A stretch of 51,714 bases of DNA. Source: Gammaproteobacteria bacterium (GTDB lineage Bacteria > Pseudomonadota > Gammaproteobacteria > Steroidobacterales > Woeseiaceae). This document shows positions 10,058 through 20,578 of this stretch, piece after piece. Position 1 is the first letter of the stretch; each line of letters begins with the position of its first letter. The notes under the pieces are model-generated. The model did no database searches. It was not told the DNA's origin and was given only the letters and a program-made list of their open reading frames with translations. The DNA is taken from NCBI GenBank assembly GCA_004357475.1, contig SMWE01000023.1, positions 1 to 51,714 of the forward strand. Direction: 5' to 3'. Position numbers and translations under genes: made by a program.

Positions 10058-10071
10058 CCCGCCAATGCGGG
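10058..10071. other. Small perfect hairpin (cccgc-caat-gcggg) just downstream of the PilT-family gene
   Basis: Direct inverted repeat between the minus-strand stop at 10087 and metG; U-tract is poor, so only a possible terminator. Confidence 0.35.
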
Positions 10072-10086
10072 CAAATTGGGGCAGAT

Positions 10087-11166
10087 TCACTCGTCCAGCG
10101 GGTCGTAGGGATGGTCACTCGGCGACTTGAATCTGGACTTGTTATTGGCCTGCTGATAGGCGTCCTCCAAGGAGATCACGTCGCGTTCGACGAGGTCCAT
10201 CAATGCCGAGTCCATCGTCTGCATCCCGGTGGCGCCACCACTTTGCATTGCCGTTTCCAGCTGATCGAGTTTGCCCTTGCGGATCAGGTTGGCGACGCCG
10301 GCTGTGTTGACGAGGATTTCCAGGGCAGCGACCCGGCCGGGCTTGTCTTTCAAGGGTAGTAGTTGCTGCGAAATGACACCGCGCAGGGAAGTCGACAACA
10401 TCGTTCGAATATGACTTTGCTTGTCGGCCGCGAATGTGTTGACCATTCTATCCACCGTTTGGGCGGCACCATTGGTGTGAAGTGTTCCCATGACCAGGAT
10501 GCCCATCTCGGCGGCTGTAACTGCGATGCTGATGGTCTCCAGGTCTCTCAGTTCGCCGACCAGGATGACATCAGGATCTTCACGCAAGGCTGAGTGCAGC
10601 GCGTCGGCAAAAGAACCACAGTGCCGGCCGACTTCGCGCTGGCTGATCAGGCAGCTCTTGCGGGTGTGTATAAATTCGATCGGGTCTTCGATCGTCAGAA
10701 TATGCCCCTTCATGCGTTTATTGATCGCGTCGATCATCGCGGCAAGTGTCGTGGATTTTCCGGATCCGGTCTTGCCGGTCACCAGGATCATGCCCTGCGT
10801 CTGCTTGCAAAGGCTGTGTACGACTTCGGGCATGTCGAGTTGTTCAAGCGACAGCGCCTTAGACGGAATGGCCCGCATTACGGCGCCGATTCCGTTGAGA
10901 TGCCGCATAACGTTTACGCGGAACCGCGATACGTCCGGAATTTCATACGCGAAGTCGACAGCGTCATCCTTCTCGAAATCTCGCTGCAGCTGGCCACTCA
11001 TGATTTCGTACACAGCCTCTTTAACGAAATCGATGGTCAGGACTTCATCACTCAGGGTCGTTAACGATCCATAAATTCGAACCCGGGGCGGATCACCGGA
11101 GATAAAATGCAAATCCGAACTGCTCTTCACCAGCGCATCTTTGAGGAATTGATCGATCTTGTTCAA
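10087..11166 (-). CDS. PilT/PilU family type IV pilus retraction-type ATPase
   Basis: Walker A GKTGSGKSTT, LREDPDVILVGELRD, GTLHTNGAAQTVDR. Confidence 0.92.
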   Translation of the reverse strand: MNKIDQFLKDALVKSSSDLHFISGDPPRVRIYGSLTTLSDEVLTIDFVKEAVYEIMSGQLQRDFEKDDAVDFAYEIPDVSRFRVNVMRHLNGIGAVMRAIPSKALSLEQLDMPEVVHSLCKQTQGMILVTGKTGSGKSTTLAAMIDAINKRMKGHILTIEDPIEFIHTRKSCLISQREVGRHCGSFADALHSALREDPDVILVGELRDLETISIAVTAAEMGILVMGTLHTNGAAQTVDRMVNTFAADKQSHIRTMLSTSLRGVISQQLLPLKDKPGRVAALEILVNTAGVANLIRKGKLDQLETAMQSGGATGMQTMDSALMDLVERDVISLEDAYQQANNKSRFKSPSDHPYDPLDE

Positions 11167-11187
11167 TTCAAATGCTTCCCGTAACGT

Positions 11188-12279
11188 CTATTCGTCCGGG
11201 TCCAGGGCATGGAGAATGCTGGAATCCGCAACGAAACGCTGAAACTTCTTCTTGTCGAGTGCATATCGGACCGCATCGTCCGGATCAACCTCGTTTGCCT
11301 CTATCGCTGCCAGCAGCGCCTGGTCCATCAGTTGCATGCCGACGTTTTTCCCGGTTTGCAGCTGCGCTGGAATCTGGTGAGATTGATCCGTCATGATGAG
11401 CTTTGATATTGCACGGTTATTTACCAAAACCTCCAAAACTGCCTTGCGGCCACGGCCGTCGGGTGTCTTGACCAGCACCTGGGTTACCACTGCCTTCAAA
11501 CTTTGCGACAGGAAGCTCTTCGTCTGTTCTCGTAATTCGCCCGGCAACGCGTCGACAATTCGATCAATCGATTTGACGGCACTCGTTGTATGCAGGGTAC
11601 CCAATACGAGGTGGCCCGTTTCCGCTGCGGTCATTGCCATCGAAATTGTTTCGGCGTCGCGTAGCTCGCCAACCAGGATCACGTCCGGATCCTCGCGCAT
11701 CGCGGATCGAACACCATCGGCAAAAGATTTCAAATGCGCGCCGAGTTCACGTTGAATGACCTGGCTTTTTTTGCTGGGGTGTACGAATTCAATCGGGTCT
11801 TCAAGGCTGATGATGTTCAGGCTGCGCGTCTGGTTAAGGTGATTGACCATTGCCGCGAGCGTGGTTGACTTACCGGTACCGGTGGAGCCGGTAACCAGCA
11901 CCATCCCCTGGTGGTAATCGCAGAAACTGCGAACTACGTCGGGCGTATTGAGTTTTTCGAACGTCGGCACTTCATTCGGGATATATCGAAAGACCGCGCC
12001 GACACCCGTATCCTTGCGAAACAGATTAACGCGAAAGCGTCCGCCATCTTCAGCAACGTAGGAAAAATCGAGATCGCGGCCCGAATAAAAGTGGTCCTTT
12101 TGCGAATCGCTCAGGATTTCCATGACATAGCTTTCTAGCTCGGTATCCGACAAATCCCTGAATTTGATGGGCATCAGGTCGCCGTTCATGCGCAGCATGG
12201 GCGGAACTCCAACCGCGAGGTGGACGTCCGAGCAACCCTGGGCGAGGCCCAGTTTCAGGAATGAATCGATGCGTGGCAT
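11188..12279 (-). CDS. PilT/PilU family type IV pilus retraction-type ATPase (second copy)
   Basis: GSTGTGKSTTLAAMV, MREDPDVILVGELRD, GTLHTTSAVKSIDR; adjacent paralogue. Confidence 0.92.
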   Translation of the reverse strand: MPRIDSFLKLGLAQGCSDVHLAVGVPPMLRMNGDLMPIKFRDLSDTELESYVMEILSDSQKDHFYSGRDLDFSYVAEDGGRFRVNLFRKDTGVGAVFRYIPNEVPTFEKLNTPDVVRSFCDYHQGMVLVTGSTGTGKSTTLAAMVNHLNQTRSLNIISLEDPIEFVHPSKKSQVIQRELGAHLKSFADGVRSAMREDPDVILVGELRDAETISMAMTAAETGHLVLGTLHTTSAVKSIDRIVDALPGELREQTKSFLSQSLKAVVTQVLVKTPDGRGRKAVLEVLVNNRAISKLIMTDQSHQIPAQLQTGKNVGMQLMDQALLAAIEANEVDPDDAVRYALDKKKFQRFVADSSILHALDPDE

Positions 12280-12371
12280 GGTGAAATGAGTCTGGTCGCA
12301 CCCAGGAATAATGGATTTGCGCGTATCCTAGGATGAAACGGGGGTGCGTGCCAGTGCGCTGGCGCACATTT

Positions 12372-14786
12372 TTACAGTTGGATTTCGCCCAGTGCGTCGA
12401 TCAGATCGTCCATCGACTGGTATCGCTTGGTCTTGTCCACAGACATGGACCTGCCAATGATGGCGCCGAAACGGTCCGGAACTTCCGGATTGATCTCCTG
12501 GCAGGACTTGGCCTTACCCTGGACATGCTGATACATGACCGACATGTGATCACCGCGGCTGTATGGGGGGATGCCGGTGACCATCTCGTACATGATGACG
12601 CCAATGCTGTAAATGTCAGCTGTCTGATCGACTTTTTTGCCGAGAATTTGTTCCGGGGCCATGTATTTGGGTGAGCCGATTACATAGCCGGTCTTGGTGA
12701 GCTGGGTGTCACCGCTACTCACCGCAGCCGCAACACCAAAGTCCACGATCTTCAGGAGCCGCTGTTCATTGACCAGGATATTGGCAGGTTTCAGGTCGCG
12801 ATGGATAACGCCAGCCTGGTGAGCGACCGACATCCCCGTTGCCATATCCATTGAAAATTGCAAGGCCTTGTCGAAACTCACCGGCTTGGCGTCTGGAATC
12901 TCCCCGCTGAGTGTGTGGGACGGGAAATATTCCATAGAGATTGCATAGGCGCCCTGCAGGTGCAGGAAGTCATAAATACGGATGACATTCTTGTGCGTGA
13001 TCATTCGTGAATAGCGCAGCTCGTGTACGAAACGTTTCATCATTTCCTCATCTGACGATACGTTCGGGTTCAGGAATTTCAATATCAGCCGCTCATCGAC
13101 GACCTGGTCCTGCATCAGGAGCACGGTACCAAACGCGCCTTTACCGATTTTTTCGATATATTTGTAGCGACCGTCAATAATATCACCTGGCTCCAGGTTC
13201 GAAATGTCGAGAACTGACGGCGCCTCCGGCGCGGCGTGTTCTTTGGCCTCTGGCGCCTGGGCACTGATGAACTTTTTGAGTTCCTGGTCGTTGAGCAACA
13301 GGGTATTGGTGTGTTCCTGCATTTTCTCTGCCCGGACGTTTTCGGCAAGCACGGACTCGGAGAATTTGGCGTCGATTTCCTTGATTGCCTTGTCGGCGCT
13401 ATTGATGATCGTTTTGTCTTGCGATTGTTTAATTTTCCGTAATACGTCGCGTACGGAATCGGCGTGTTTTTCATCGGCAAGATGCGAGATCGCCTTGATC
13501 GCTTCGACCTGAATATCCCGCTCTGGCCGTTGCAACATGGGCAGAATCCTGGAAATGATGTCGGCATCACCCAGCTTGCCCAGGGCGCGTACTACCACCG
13601 TGTCCGTCTTGGTGTTACCGCCTAGCATATCGAGGAGCTTCGGTAGTGCTTTTTTACTGCCGATCTGCGCCAGTGCATCCACTGCACGCTCACGCACCCA
13701 CCAGTCCTTATCGTCTGTGGCCTTAATGAGCGTATCGACCGCAGTTTCGTCTTTCGTGGTATTCAGAATTTCGATGGCTGTGCGGCGGATTTCCTCGTCA
13801 TCGTCCTTGATCAGTTCGAGCACCGAGTTGAGAACCTTCGGCCCGCCGATTTCTGCCAGAGCGTCGCCGGCCCGGGCCCGTACCCACCAGTCGTCATCCT
13901 TGATTGCATCTAACAAATCCTTGACCGAATTGGGATTGCAGACTTCATTGAGAACCTCGACGGCGGCACGCCTTGTGTACTCTGACTCGTCTTTAAGTGC
14001 GGGTACCAGGAATTTGATGGTTTCGGGGTGATTGATCTTGACCAGAACATCGACCGCTTTGCCTTGTACATCCAGGTCCGGGTCCTGCAGGAGCCTGGCC
14101 ACCTTGTCGATGTTGATGTGTCCTTCCCGGTCGGCGAGGGCGGTGAGGGCGGCGTTGCGCACCAGCTTGTTAGTGTCGCCAAGCTGCATCTCGAATGCCC
14201 GGGTGATTTCATCTTTATTGAATCGTTTCAGTAGCCTGATCAGATGAATTTTGATCGCCGGGTCCTTACCGCCCATGCGTGCGATCAGGTCGGGAACCAT
14301 GTCGACAGACACCACATCTTCGATGATTGTGAACAGGGCTGCTTTCTCTTTCGCGTCCAGTGCATAGGCGCGCCGCAGGAGATCATGCACGCTCAGGTTC
14401 ATTTTGTGGACTTTCAGGATCTCGAGCAGGGCCGGTTTTGACACCTCGGGATCGTCAAAAAAATCGAGCAGGGAATTTGCATCATAATTGTTGCTGCTGG
14501 AAAGCGCCCATGCAGTACCCTTTACCACCCGCTCGCCGCCATCGGCCAGACCTTCCTGGAAAAACTTGAGCGTCTTGTTGTTGACATGGCTTGCGAGTAT
14601 GTCGACAAACACCATCGTGTGGCTCTTGTCGCTCATTGCGAGGGCGTCGATGATTTTCGGGATCACCTTCGGGCCGATTTTTTTCAGGCGTTCAATCACT
14701 TTTTGAGCGGCCATGGAATTGGCGTCGGATTCGCTGACCAATTGACCAATCAGCTGATCTGAGCGAAAGCTGCTGAGGAGGGCCAT
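12372..14786 (-). CDS. HEAT-repeat protein fused to a C-terminal serine/threonine protein kinase
   Basis: N-terminal HEAT/PBS-lyase-like repeats (DDWWVRARAGDALAEIGG..., KDWWVRERAVDALAQIGS...); kinase GKGAFGTV, VIHRDLKPANILV, DFGVA, MAPEQ; start reset to MALLSSFRSDQ. Confidence 0.93.
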   Translation of the reverse strand: MALLSSFRSDQLIGQLVSESDANSMAAQKVIERLKKIGPKVIPKIIDALAMSDKSHTMVFVDILASHVNNKTLKFFQEGLADGGERVVKGTAWALSSSNNYDANSLLDFFDDPEVSKPALLEILKVHKMNLSVHDLLRRAYALDAKEKAALFTIIEDVVSVDMVPDLIARMGGKDPAIKIHLIRLLKRFNKDEITRAFEMQLGDTNKLVRNAALTALADREGHINIDKVARLLQDPDLDVQGKAVDVLVKINHPETIKFLVPALKDESEYTRRAAVEVLNEVCNPNSVKDLLDAIKDDDWWVRARAGDALAEIGGPKVLNSVLELIKDDDEEIRRTAIEILNTTKDETAVDTLIKATDDKDWWVRERAVDALAQIGSKKALPKLLDMLGGNTKTDTVVVRALGKLGDADIISRILPMLQRPERDIQVEAIKAISHLADEKHADSVRDVLRKIKQSQDKTIINSADKAIKEIDAKFSESVLAENVRAEKMQEHTNTLLLNDQELKKFISAQAPEAKEHAAPEAPSVLDISNLEPGDIIDGRYKYIEKIGKGAFGTVLLMQDQVVDERLILKFLNPNVSSDEEMMKRFVHELRYSRMITHKNVIRIYDFLHLQGAYAISMEYFPSHTLSGEIPDAKPVSFDKALQFSMDMATGMSVAHQAGVIHRDLKPANILVNEQRLLKIVDFGVAAAVSSGDTQLTKTGYVIGSPKYMAPEQILGKKVDQTADIYSIGVIMYEMVTGIPPYSRGDHMSVMYQHVQGKAKSCQEINPEVPDRFGAIIGRSMSVDKTKRYQSMDDLIDALGEIQL

Positions 14787-15177
14787 CAGGGACAGTCCGC
14801 CAGGGTGTTGATGCCGGAAATCGAAAGAAAATCTGCGTTTAAGACTGGCGCGCGCGGGCCGACAGCGCCGGGAATTCGGCTGCATGCACCCGATTCGATC
14901 ATTGTCTTGATAAATGACGCCATGAAAAACTGAAATCGATTGAGCGAACTGGGGGACCCATATGCGCCCAAGCGCCGAATCCACAGTCGCATCCGTACTC
15001 ACCCAGGCGGCATTATGCCATATCGCCTGCATGCCGAGATGTGAACCCGGCTCGGTCTGAGAGCATTGAACCCGCCAAACTCGGGCATTTTCTTCGGCCA
15101 ATCTGGTTACAATACCGCCCCCGGACGTCGTCACCGGCGTCCGTGAACAAACTTAACCTAATGCAACTACGTGAAGT

Positions 15178-16272
15178 GTGACATTGTCTGCAGAATCTGA
15201 CCTGAAACAAAGCATTGGAGCGGTCCAGCTGCCCGGGATCGGGCATTCTGTGGCCGATGTCGGCCGTGTCGCCAGGGCCGATGTAGACGGTAAAAAAGCG
15301 TCGATCGAGATCGAACTCGGTTTTCCGGCAAGCGGCATTCATCCCGAGCTGGTGCAGGCTGTCACTGAAGCCGTTAAAAAGACCGCGGGAATTGACGATG
15401 TCACGGTGATCCTGAGCACCAGAATCACGGCGCATGGCGTGCAACGCAACCTGAAGCCGCTGGACAACGTAAGCAATATCGTCGCAATCGCATCGGGCAA
15501 GGGCGGGGTCGGAAAATCCACAACCGCGGTAAATCTTGCACTCGCGCTCGCCGGTGAAGGTGCGAATGTCGGCATCCTGGACGCCGACATCTACGGGCCG
15601 AGCATTCCGCTGATGCTGGGTGTATCGAGTGTGCGGCCCACCAGCGACGACGGGCAATCGATGAATCCGCTGAGCGCGCACGGCATCCAGCTCATGTCCA
15701 TCGGCTTCCTGATCGACTCCGACCAGCCGATGGTGTGGCGCGGACCGATGGTCACTCAGGCATTAAACCAGATGTTGCAGCAAACGAAGTGGACGGATAT
15801 TGATTACCTGGTCGTTGATATGCCACCAGGCACCGGCGACATCCAGTTGACATTGTCGCAACAGGTGCCGGTCAGTGGTGTCGTCATTGTCACCACGCCG
15901 CAGGAAATTGCTTTGCTGGATGCCCGCAAGGGATTACAAATGTTTCGCAAGGTATCGGTGCCCGTGCTGGGTATCGTCGAAAACATGAGCCCCCACGTGT
16001 GCACGATCTGCGGCCACGAAGAACCGCTGTTCGGTAGTGGTGGCGGGGCGCAACTGGCGGCCGACTACGGGGTCGAGCTCCTCGGTACTTTGCCGCTCGA
16101 CCTGCGTATTCGCGAGCAGACGGACAGTGGAAATCCCTGCGTCGTCGCGGAACCCGGCGAGGCCCCCGCGGCCGCATATCGGGCTACCGCGAGACGCATG
16201 GCCGCACGACTCGCCATGCAGGGCAAGGACTACAGCCGCCGCTTTCCGAATATCGTGGTTGAAAACAAGTGA
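15178..16272 (+). CDS. apbC: Mrp/ApbC family iron-sulfur cluster carrier P-loop ATPase
   Basis: [47 protein letters not shown]. Confidence 0.95.
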   Translation: MTLSAESDLKQSIGAVQLPGIGHSVADVGRVARADVDGKKASIEIELGFPASGIHPELVQAVTEAVKKTAGIDDVTVILSTRITAHGVQRNLKPLDNVSNIVAIASGKGGVGKSTTAVNLALALAGEGANVGILDADIYGPSIPLMLGVSSVRPTSDDGQSMNPLSAHGIQLMSIGFLIDSDQPMVWRGPMVTQALNQMLQQTKWTDIDYLVVDMPPGTGDIQLTLSQQVPVSGVVIVTTPQEIALLDARKGLQMFRKVSVPVLGIVENMSPHVCTICGHEEPLFGSGGGAQLAADYGVELLGTLPLDLRIREQTDSGNPCVVAEPGEAPAAAYRATARRMAARLAMQGKDYSRRFPNIVVENK

Positions 16273-16835
16273 GCATAAAATCCGATCGCTGGATTCGGCG
16301 GATGGCAGCAGATCATCGCCTGATCGAGCCGTTCGAACCGGGACAGGTTCGTGAAATCAACGGGGAACGTATTGTGTCCTACGGCACCTCCAGTTATGGC
16401 TACGATGTTCGTTGCGCCGATGAATTCAAGATATTCACGAATATCGAATCGGCGTTCGTCGATCCGAAAGCTTTCGACGAGTCCAGCTTCGTGGACAAGA
16501 AAAGCGATATCTGCGTGATTCCACCAAACTCGTTCGCACTGGCGCGCACGGTCGAATACTTTCGCATCCCGCGCAACGTGCTTACGATCTGTCTCGGAAA
16601 ATCGACCTATGCACGCTGCGGCATCATCGTTAACGTCACGCCGCTCGAGCCCGAGTGGGAGGGCCACGTCACGCTCGAGTTTTCAAACACGACGCCGCTT
16701 CCTGCCAGGATTTATGCTAACGAGGGGATCGCGCAGATGTTGTTTTTCGAATCCGACGAGGAATGCGAAATCTCGTATAAAGACAAAGGCGGCAAATACC
16801 AGGGTCAGACGGGCGTTACCCTGCCCAAGGCCTGA
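16269..16835 (+). CDS. dcd: dCTP deaminase
   Basis: [17 protein letters not shown]...[33 protein letters not shown]. Confidence 0.97.
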   Translation: MSIKSDRWIRRMAADHRLIEPFEPGQVREINGERIVSYGTSSYGYDVRCADEFKIFTNIESAFVDPKAFDESSFVDKKSDICVIPPNSFALARTVEYFRIPRNVLTICLGKSTYARCGIIVNVTPLEPEWEGHVTLEFSNTTPLPARIYANEGIAQMLFFESDEECEISYKDKGGKYQGQTGVTLPKA

Positions 16836-16847
16836 GCTCTTTTTATC

Positions 16848-16974
16848 GTAGGAGCCCGACCCACCGGGCGAATTGTTTCTACGGGAGTGGTGTGATCGAC
16901 CGTAGCAAACCATGAAGGGGTTGATTGAAAATCAATCCCTTCATGGTTTGTCGCTCGCCGGGGCGAGCTCCTGC
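16848..16974. repeat. REP pair (inverted) enclosing a long hairpin at the dcd/purN convergent junction
   Basis: gtaggagcccgacccaccgggcgaa (16848-16872) and inverted tcgctcgccggggcgagctcctgc (16951-16974) flank an inner hairpin. Confidence 0.75.
16905..16951. terminator. Likely bidirectional terminator hairpin (about 22-bp stem, 3-nt loop)
   Basis: gcaaaccatgaaggggttgatt / gaa / aatcaatcccttcatggtttgt pairs throughout with G-U wobbles; lies between convergent dcd and purN. Confidence 0.7.
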
Positions 16975-17651
16975 GAGACCTCGTCAAATCTTTGATCGGA
17001 GGCGGTCTTTTTCAACCATTGCAGCGGCTCAGAGAGCCGCTCCCCGTCGAGCCACGCGGCACCATCATGGTATTGAATCCGGCCTGCTGCGAACAACCTG
17101 GCGGCTTCAGGATAGATCTTGTGTTCGACCGCCAGTACTCTTGCTGCAAGTTTTGCCGCCGAATCGTCCGGCCTGACCGGTACCCGGCCCTGGATGACCG
17201 CCGGGCCGCCGTCCAGTTCCCCGGTGACAAAATGCACGGTGCTGCCGTGCCACTTATCGCCGGCATCGAGGGCGCGTTGATGTGTATCGAGTCCGGGATA
17301 CTTCGGTAGCAGGGAGGGGTGTATGTTCAGGACTCGTCCGCTGAAGTGATCCACGAACGTCCCGGTGAGAATGCGCATGAAGCCGGCGAGGATGACCAGG
17401 TCCGGCGCATACTTGTCCAGTGTTTCGACGAGAGCCGCGTCAAATTGCGCGCGTGCCGGATAGTCCTGGTGCCTGAGGCATTCGATGCTGATGCCGGCAT
17501 TGCGCGCGCGCTCGAGCCCGGCAGCGTCAGGCCGGTTGCTCAGGACGACTGACAGCTCCAGATCGAGTGTTCCGGAAACGGTTTCATCGATGAGCGCCTG
17601 CAGGTTGGTGCCACTGCCGGAAATCAGGACCGCCGCGGAACATATGCTCAA
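16941..17651 (-). CDS. purN: Phosphoribosylglycinamide formyltransferase
   Basis: [72 protein letters not shown]; likely TTG start overlapping the purM stop. Confidence 0.94.
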   Translation of the reverse strand: MSICSAAVLISGSGTNLQALIDETVSGTLDLELSVVLSNRPDAAGLERARNAGISIECLRHQDYPARAQFDAALVETLDKYAPDLVILAGFMRILTGTFVDHFSGRVLNIHPSLLPKYPGLDTHQRALDAGDKWHGSTVHFVTGELDGGPAVIQGRVPVRPDDSAAKLAARVLAVEHKIYPEAARLFAAGRIQYHDGAAWLDGERLSEPLQWLKKTASDQRFDEVSQELAPASDKP

Positions 17652-18667
17652 ACGTAATCGACCCCGCCGGCACCGTCCCTGATTGCACCGAGTCGCCAGG
17701 CCGTTTCGCCGCATTCCAGCAGAATTTCGATCGTTGCATCAGCGGCTGCAGCATCCACAACCGCGACCATACCGACGCCGCAATTAAAAGTGCGGCGCAT
17801 TTCATCAATCGCTATGCGGCCTGAGACGGCCAGCCAGTCGAACACCGGCCCCTGCTGCCAGCTGTTTACCTCGATCTCCGCATGCAGCTCGCCGTGCAGA
17901 ATCCGCGGGACGTTTTCCGTTAATCCGCCACCCGTGATGTGGGCGAGTCCTTTTACGGCTACCGACTCCATCAGTTGCAATATCGATTTGACGTAAATCT
18001 TCGTCGGTTTCAGTAACAACTCTTTGGCCGGCGCGCCGTCAATAGTCGGATTTCCGGTGAGTTCGAGCACTCTGCGGATCAGCGAATAACCGTTCGAATG
18101 CGGGCCGCTCGAGGCGATGCCAATCATTGCATCACCCGCGGAGATGGCGTGGCCGTCGATCAGTTTTTGCCGTTCGACTGCTCCTACGCAAAATCCGGCA
18201 AGATCGTATTCACCATCGTCGTACATGTCCGGCATTTCCGCAGTTTCGCCGCCGATCAAGGCAGCGCCAGCCTGTACGCAGCCATCGGCGATTCCACCAA
18301 TCACCGACGCAGCAACATCGGTATCGAGCTGTCCACAAGCGAAGTAATCGAGAAAAAAGAGCGGCTCGGCGCCCTGGACCAGGACGTCATTGACGCACAT
18401 GGCCACGAGATCGATGCCTATCGTGTCGTGCCGATTCAACTGCTGCGCAAGCTTGAGTTTCGTGCCAACACCATCAGTGCCCGAGATCAGCACCGGCTCC
18501 GAGTATTTCCCCGGCGCTAATGCAAACAGCCCGCCGAATCCACCAAGCCCGGTCAGCACTTCCGGGCGCTGTGTCTTTGCAACCAGCGGCTTGATTCTTT
18601 CGACCAGGTCGTTGCCGGCTTCTATGTCGACGCCGGCATCTTTGTAAGTAAGTGGCTTATGAGTCAT
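17648..18667 (-). CDS. purM: Phosphoribosylformylglycinamidine cyclo-ligase
   Basis: [12 protein letters not shown]...[13 protein letters not shown]...[11 protein letters not shown]...[12 protein letters not shown]. Confidence 0.97.
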   Translation of the reverse strand: MTHKPLTYKDAGVDIEAGNDLVERIKPLVAKTQRPEVLTGLGGFGGLFALAPGKYSEPVLISGTDGVGTKLKLAQQLNRHDTIGIDLVAMCVNDVLVQGAEPLFFLDYFACGQLDTDVAASVIGGIADGCVQAGAALIGGETAEMPDMYDDGEYDLAGFCVGAVERQKLIDGHAISAGDAMIGIASSGPHSNGYSLIRRVLELTGNPTIDGAPAKELLLKPTKIYVKSILQLMESVAVKGLAHITGGGLTENVPRILHGELHAEIEVNSWQQGPVFDWLAVSGRIAIDEMRRTFNCGVGMVAVVDAAAADATIEILLECGETAWRLGAIRDGAGGVDYV

Positions 18668-18745
18668 CCTGGCCCGGCCATATGGCTCCTGTATGATTCT
18701 TAGTCAAGTCCAATGCTGGCTTGAAAAATTTGCGGGTAAACAATA

Positions 18746-18774
18746 AGTGGCAATTTCTGCGAGGCCGATATAAT
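18746..18774 (+). promoter_or_regulatory. Candidate sigma70 promoter for the DUF2066 gene (TATAAT at 18769-18774)
   Basis: Perfect -10 hexamer in the divergent purM/DUF2066 intergenic region; -35 weak. Confidence 0.4.
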
Positions 18775-18833
18775 AGAGCTTCGTTTGGGATCGGGAAACC
18801 ACCTTTTCACCGTCGGCGGACCGGGCAGATCGC

Positions 18834-20012
18834 ATGCAGATTGAAATGATACAACAAGGGCGCCTCGCCGGGCCCGCGGCCGGCATTTGCAACCGCCCCA
18901 GGGCCCTTTCAGTGCAACTGGCGATCGGCCTGGTTGCCTTGAGCCTGTGCGCGGCGGCAGCGGCCGTTGAAATGAACTCACTGTACACCGTGGAAGTGCC
19001 GCTGGACGCTAATGATCCTGATGCAGGAAACCTTGCCTATCAAACCGCATTGACCGAAGTGCTGGTGCGCGTTACCGGGACCACGGCAATCGCTGAATCC
19101 GGGCAGATAGAGGAACTGTTTCCGAATCCGGTCAGGTACGTACAGCAATATCAGCCGGGAGCGGACGATACCCTGCTGGTGTCGTTTGACGGACCGGCGA
19201 TCGAGAAAGTCTTGCGGCAAGCCGGGGCGCCCCTCTGGGGATACGATCGTCCGTTGACAATGATCTGGATTGCCGTCGACTGGGGACAGGGCGAGCGGGA
19301 AATCGTCGCGGCCGATGATCCGCAGCGAGTATCGGCAGATGCACGTTCCATTGACCGCAATCGCCTCTTGCGCGAGCGCGTAGCGGCAGTTGCCGGCCGC
19401 CGGGGAATCCCCGTCCTGTTCCCGCTGCTTGATATTGAGGACCTTGAAAACATCAGCTTCAGCGACATCTGGGGCGGCTTCGATGATCTCTTGTTGCAGG
19501 CATCGGCCCGCTACGGGGCGGACTCGGTACTGGTCGGGCGGATTCGCGCCGGGTCGCTGCAGATGAATCGCTGGACCTGGTATCTTGGCGATGAGCGGGC
19601 AAACTGGAACGGCGAAACAGGGGAAATAATCAACCTGCTTGCCGATTCCCTGGCCGCAAGGTTTGTCGTCGACAGCAGGTCGCCGATGGAAACCATCCGC
19701 TTGACAATCTCCGGCATAGGATCAGTGGACGCATTCGGGCAGGTTCAACGATTCGTGGAAAACCTGCGCGGTATCGACGAAATCATGATCGATACCGTTG
19801 CCGGCGACCGGATTGTTTACAAAGTTCGGGTCCAGGGCGGGATGGAGCGTCTGCAACGCGCGCTGGAACTGAGCGACATTCTCGAGCTGGCTGATCCGTT
19901 CAGCGATAGTGTTGAAGTGGTTCCGCTGGACGATGACAGGAATCCGTTCAACCGCTACGGCGATGATGGCCGGCAGCCGGCCATGCTCGAATTTCTGTAT
20001 CGCTCGGGCTAG
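18834..20012 (+). CDS. DUF2066 domain protein, putative secreted/periplasmic
   Basis: Signal-like N-terminus LAIGLVALSLCAAAAAVEM; YQTALTEVLVRVTG; synteny with purMN/hda. Confidence 0.85.
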   Translation: MQIEMIQQGRLAGPAAGICNRPRALSVQLAIGLVALSLCAAAAAVEMNSLYTVEVPLDANDPDAGNLAYQTALTEVLVRVTGTTAIAESGQIEELFPNPVRYVQQYQPGADDTLLVSFDGPAIEKVLRQAGAPLWGYDRPLTMIWIAVDWGQGEREIVAADDPQRVSADARSIDRNRLLRERVAAVAGRRGIPVLFPLLDIEDLENISFSDIWGGFDDLLLQASARYGADSVLVGRIRAGSLQMNRWTWYLGDERANWNGETGEIINLLADSLAARFVVDSRSPMETIRLTISGIGSVDAFGQVQRFVENLRGIDEIMIDTVAGDRIVYKVRVQGGMERLQRALELSDILELADPFSDSVEVVPLDDDRNPFNRYGDDGRQPAMLEFLYRSG

Positions 20013-20017
20013 CGTGA

Positions 20018-20578
20018 ATGTCTCTTAGCTGGCTGCCAAATGCAATTTCATTGCTGCGCATTGCGCTGGTAGCACCGATTCTTCTCCTGATAATCGATGG
20101 TCAGTACGGATTTGCCCTGGCGTTGTGTTTCGTCGCGGGTTTTTCAGACGGTGTCGATGGCTATCTCGCCAAGCGTTTCGACTGGCGTACGCGCGTCGGT
20201 GCATTGCTGGATCCCCTGGCCGACAAATTGCTGATTGCGGGCACCTTCATAGTGCTGGTTTACGCGGGTCATATCCCGTTGTGGCTGGGGGTTCTCGTTG
20301 TTTTTCGGGATATCGTCATCATCGGTGGGGCCACTGTCTATAACTTCCTGATTCGCCCGATCGAGGGCGAGCCGACCAGAATCAGCAAGCTGAATACGGC
20401 GCTTCAGCTACTTTTTATCGTCTTCGTTCTGAGCCGGGCCGCGTTTGACTGGCCTGATCAAATCACGATTACCGTGCTTGGCGCCTCGATCGTGGTAACG
20501 GTCGTGATCAGTGGCATCGACTACGTCTGGTCATGGGCTCGCAGGGCAAGCCGCGGCGGCAAAGTCCATGAGCAGTGA
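20018..20578 (+). CDS. CDP-alcohol phosphatidyltransferase family protein
   Basis: SDGVDGYLAKRFDWRTRVGALLDPLADKLLIAG (DGx2AR-type motif variant). Confidence 0.92.
   Translation: MSLSWLPNAISLLRIALVAPILLLIIDGQYGFALALCFVAGFSDGVDGYLAKRFDWRTRVGALLDPLADKLLIAGTFIVLVYAGHIPLWLGVLVVFRDIVIIGGATVYNFLIRPIEGEPTRISKLNTALQLLFIVFVLSRAAFDWPDQITITVLGASIVVTVVISGIDYVWSWARRASRGGKVHEQ

Noticed and set aside
12372-15134. Full 920-aa ORF start for the HEAT-kinase
   Set aside because: First ~116 residues look like translated intergenic sequence; protein-like sequence begins at MALLSSFRSDQ (14786).
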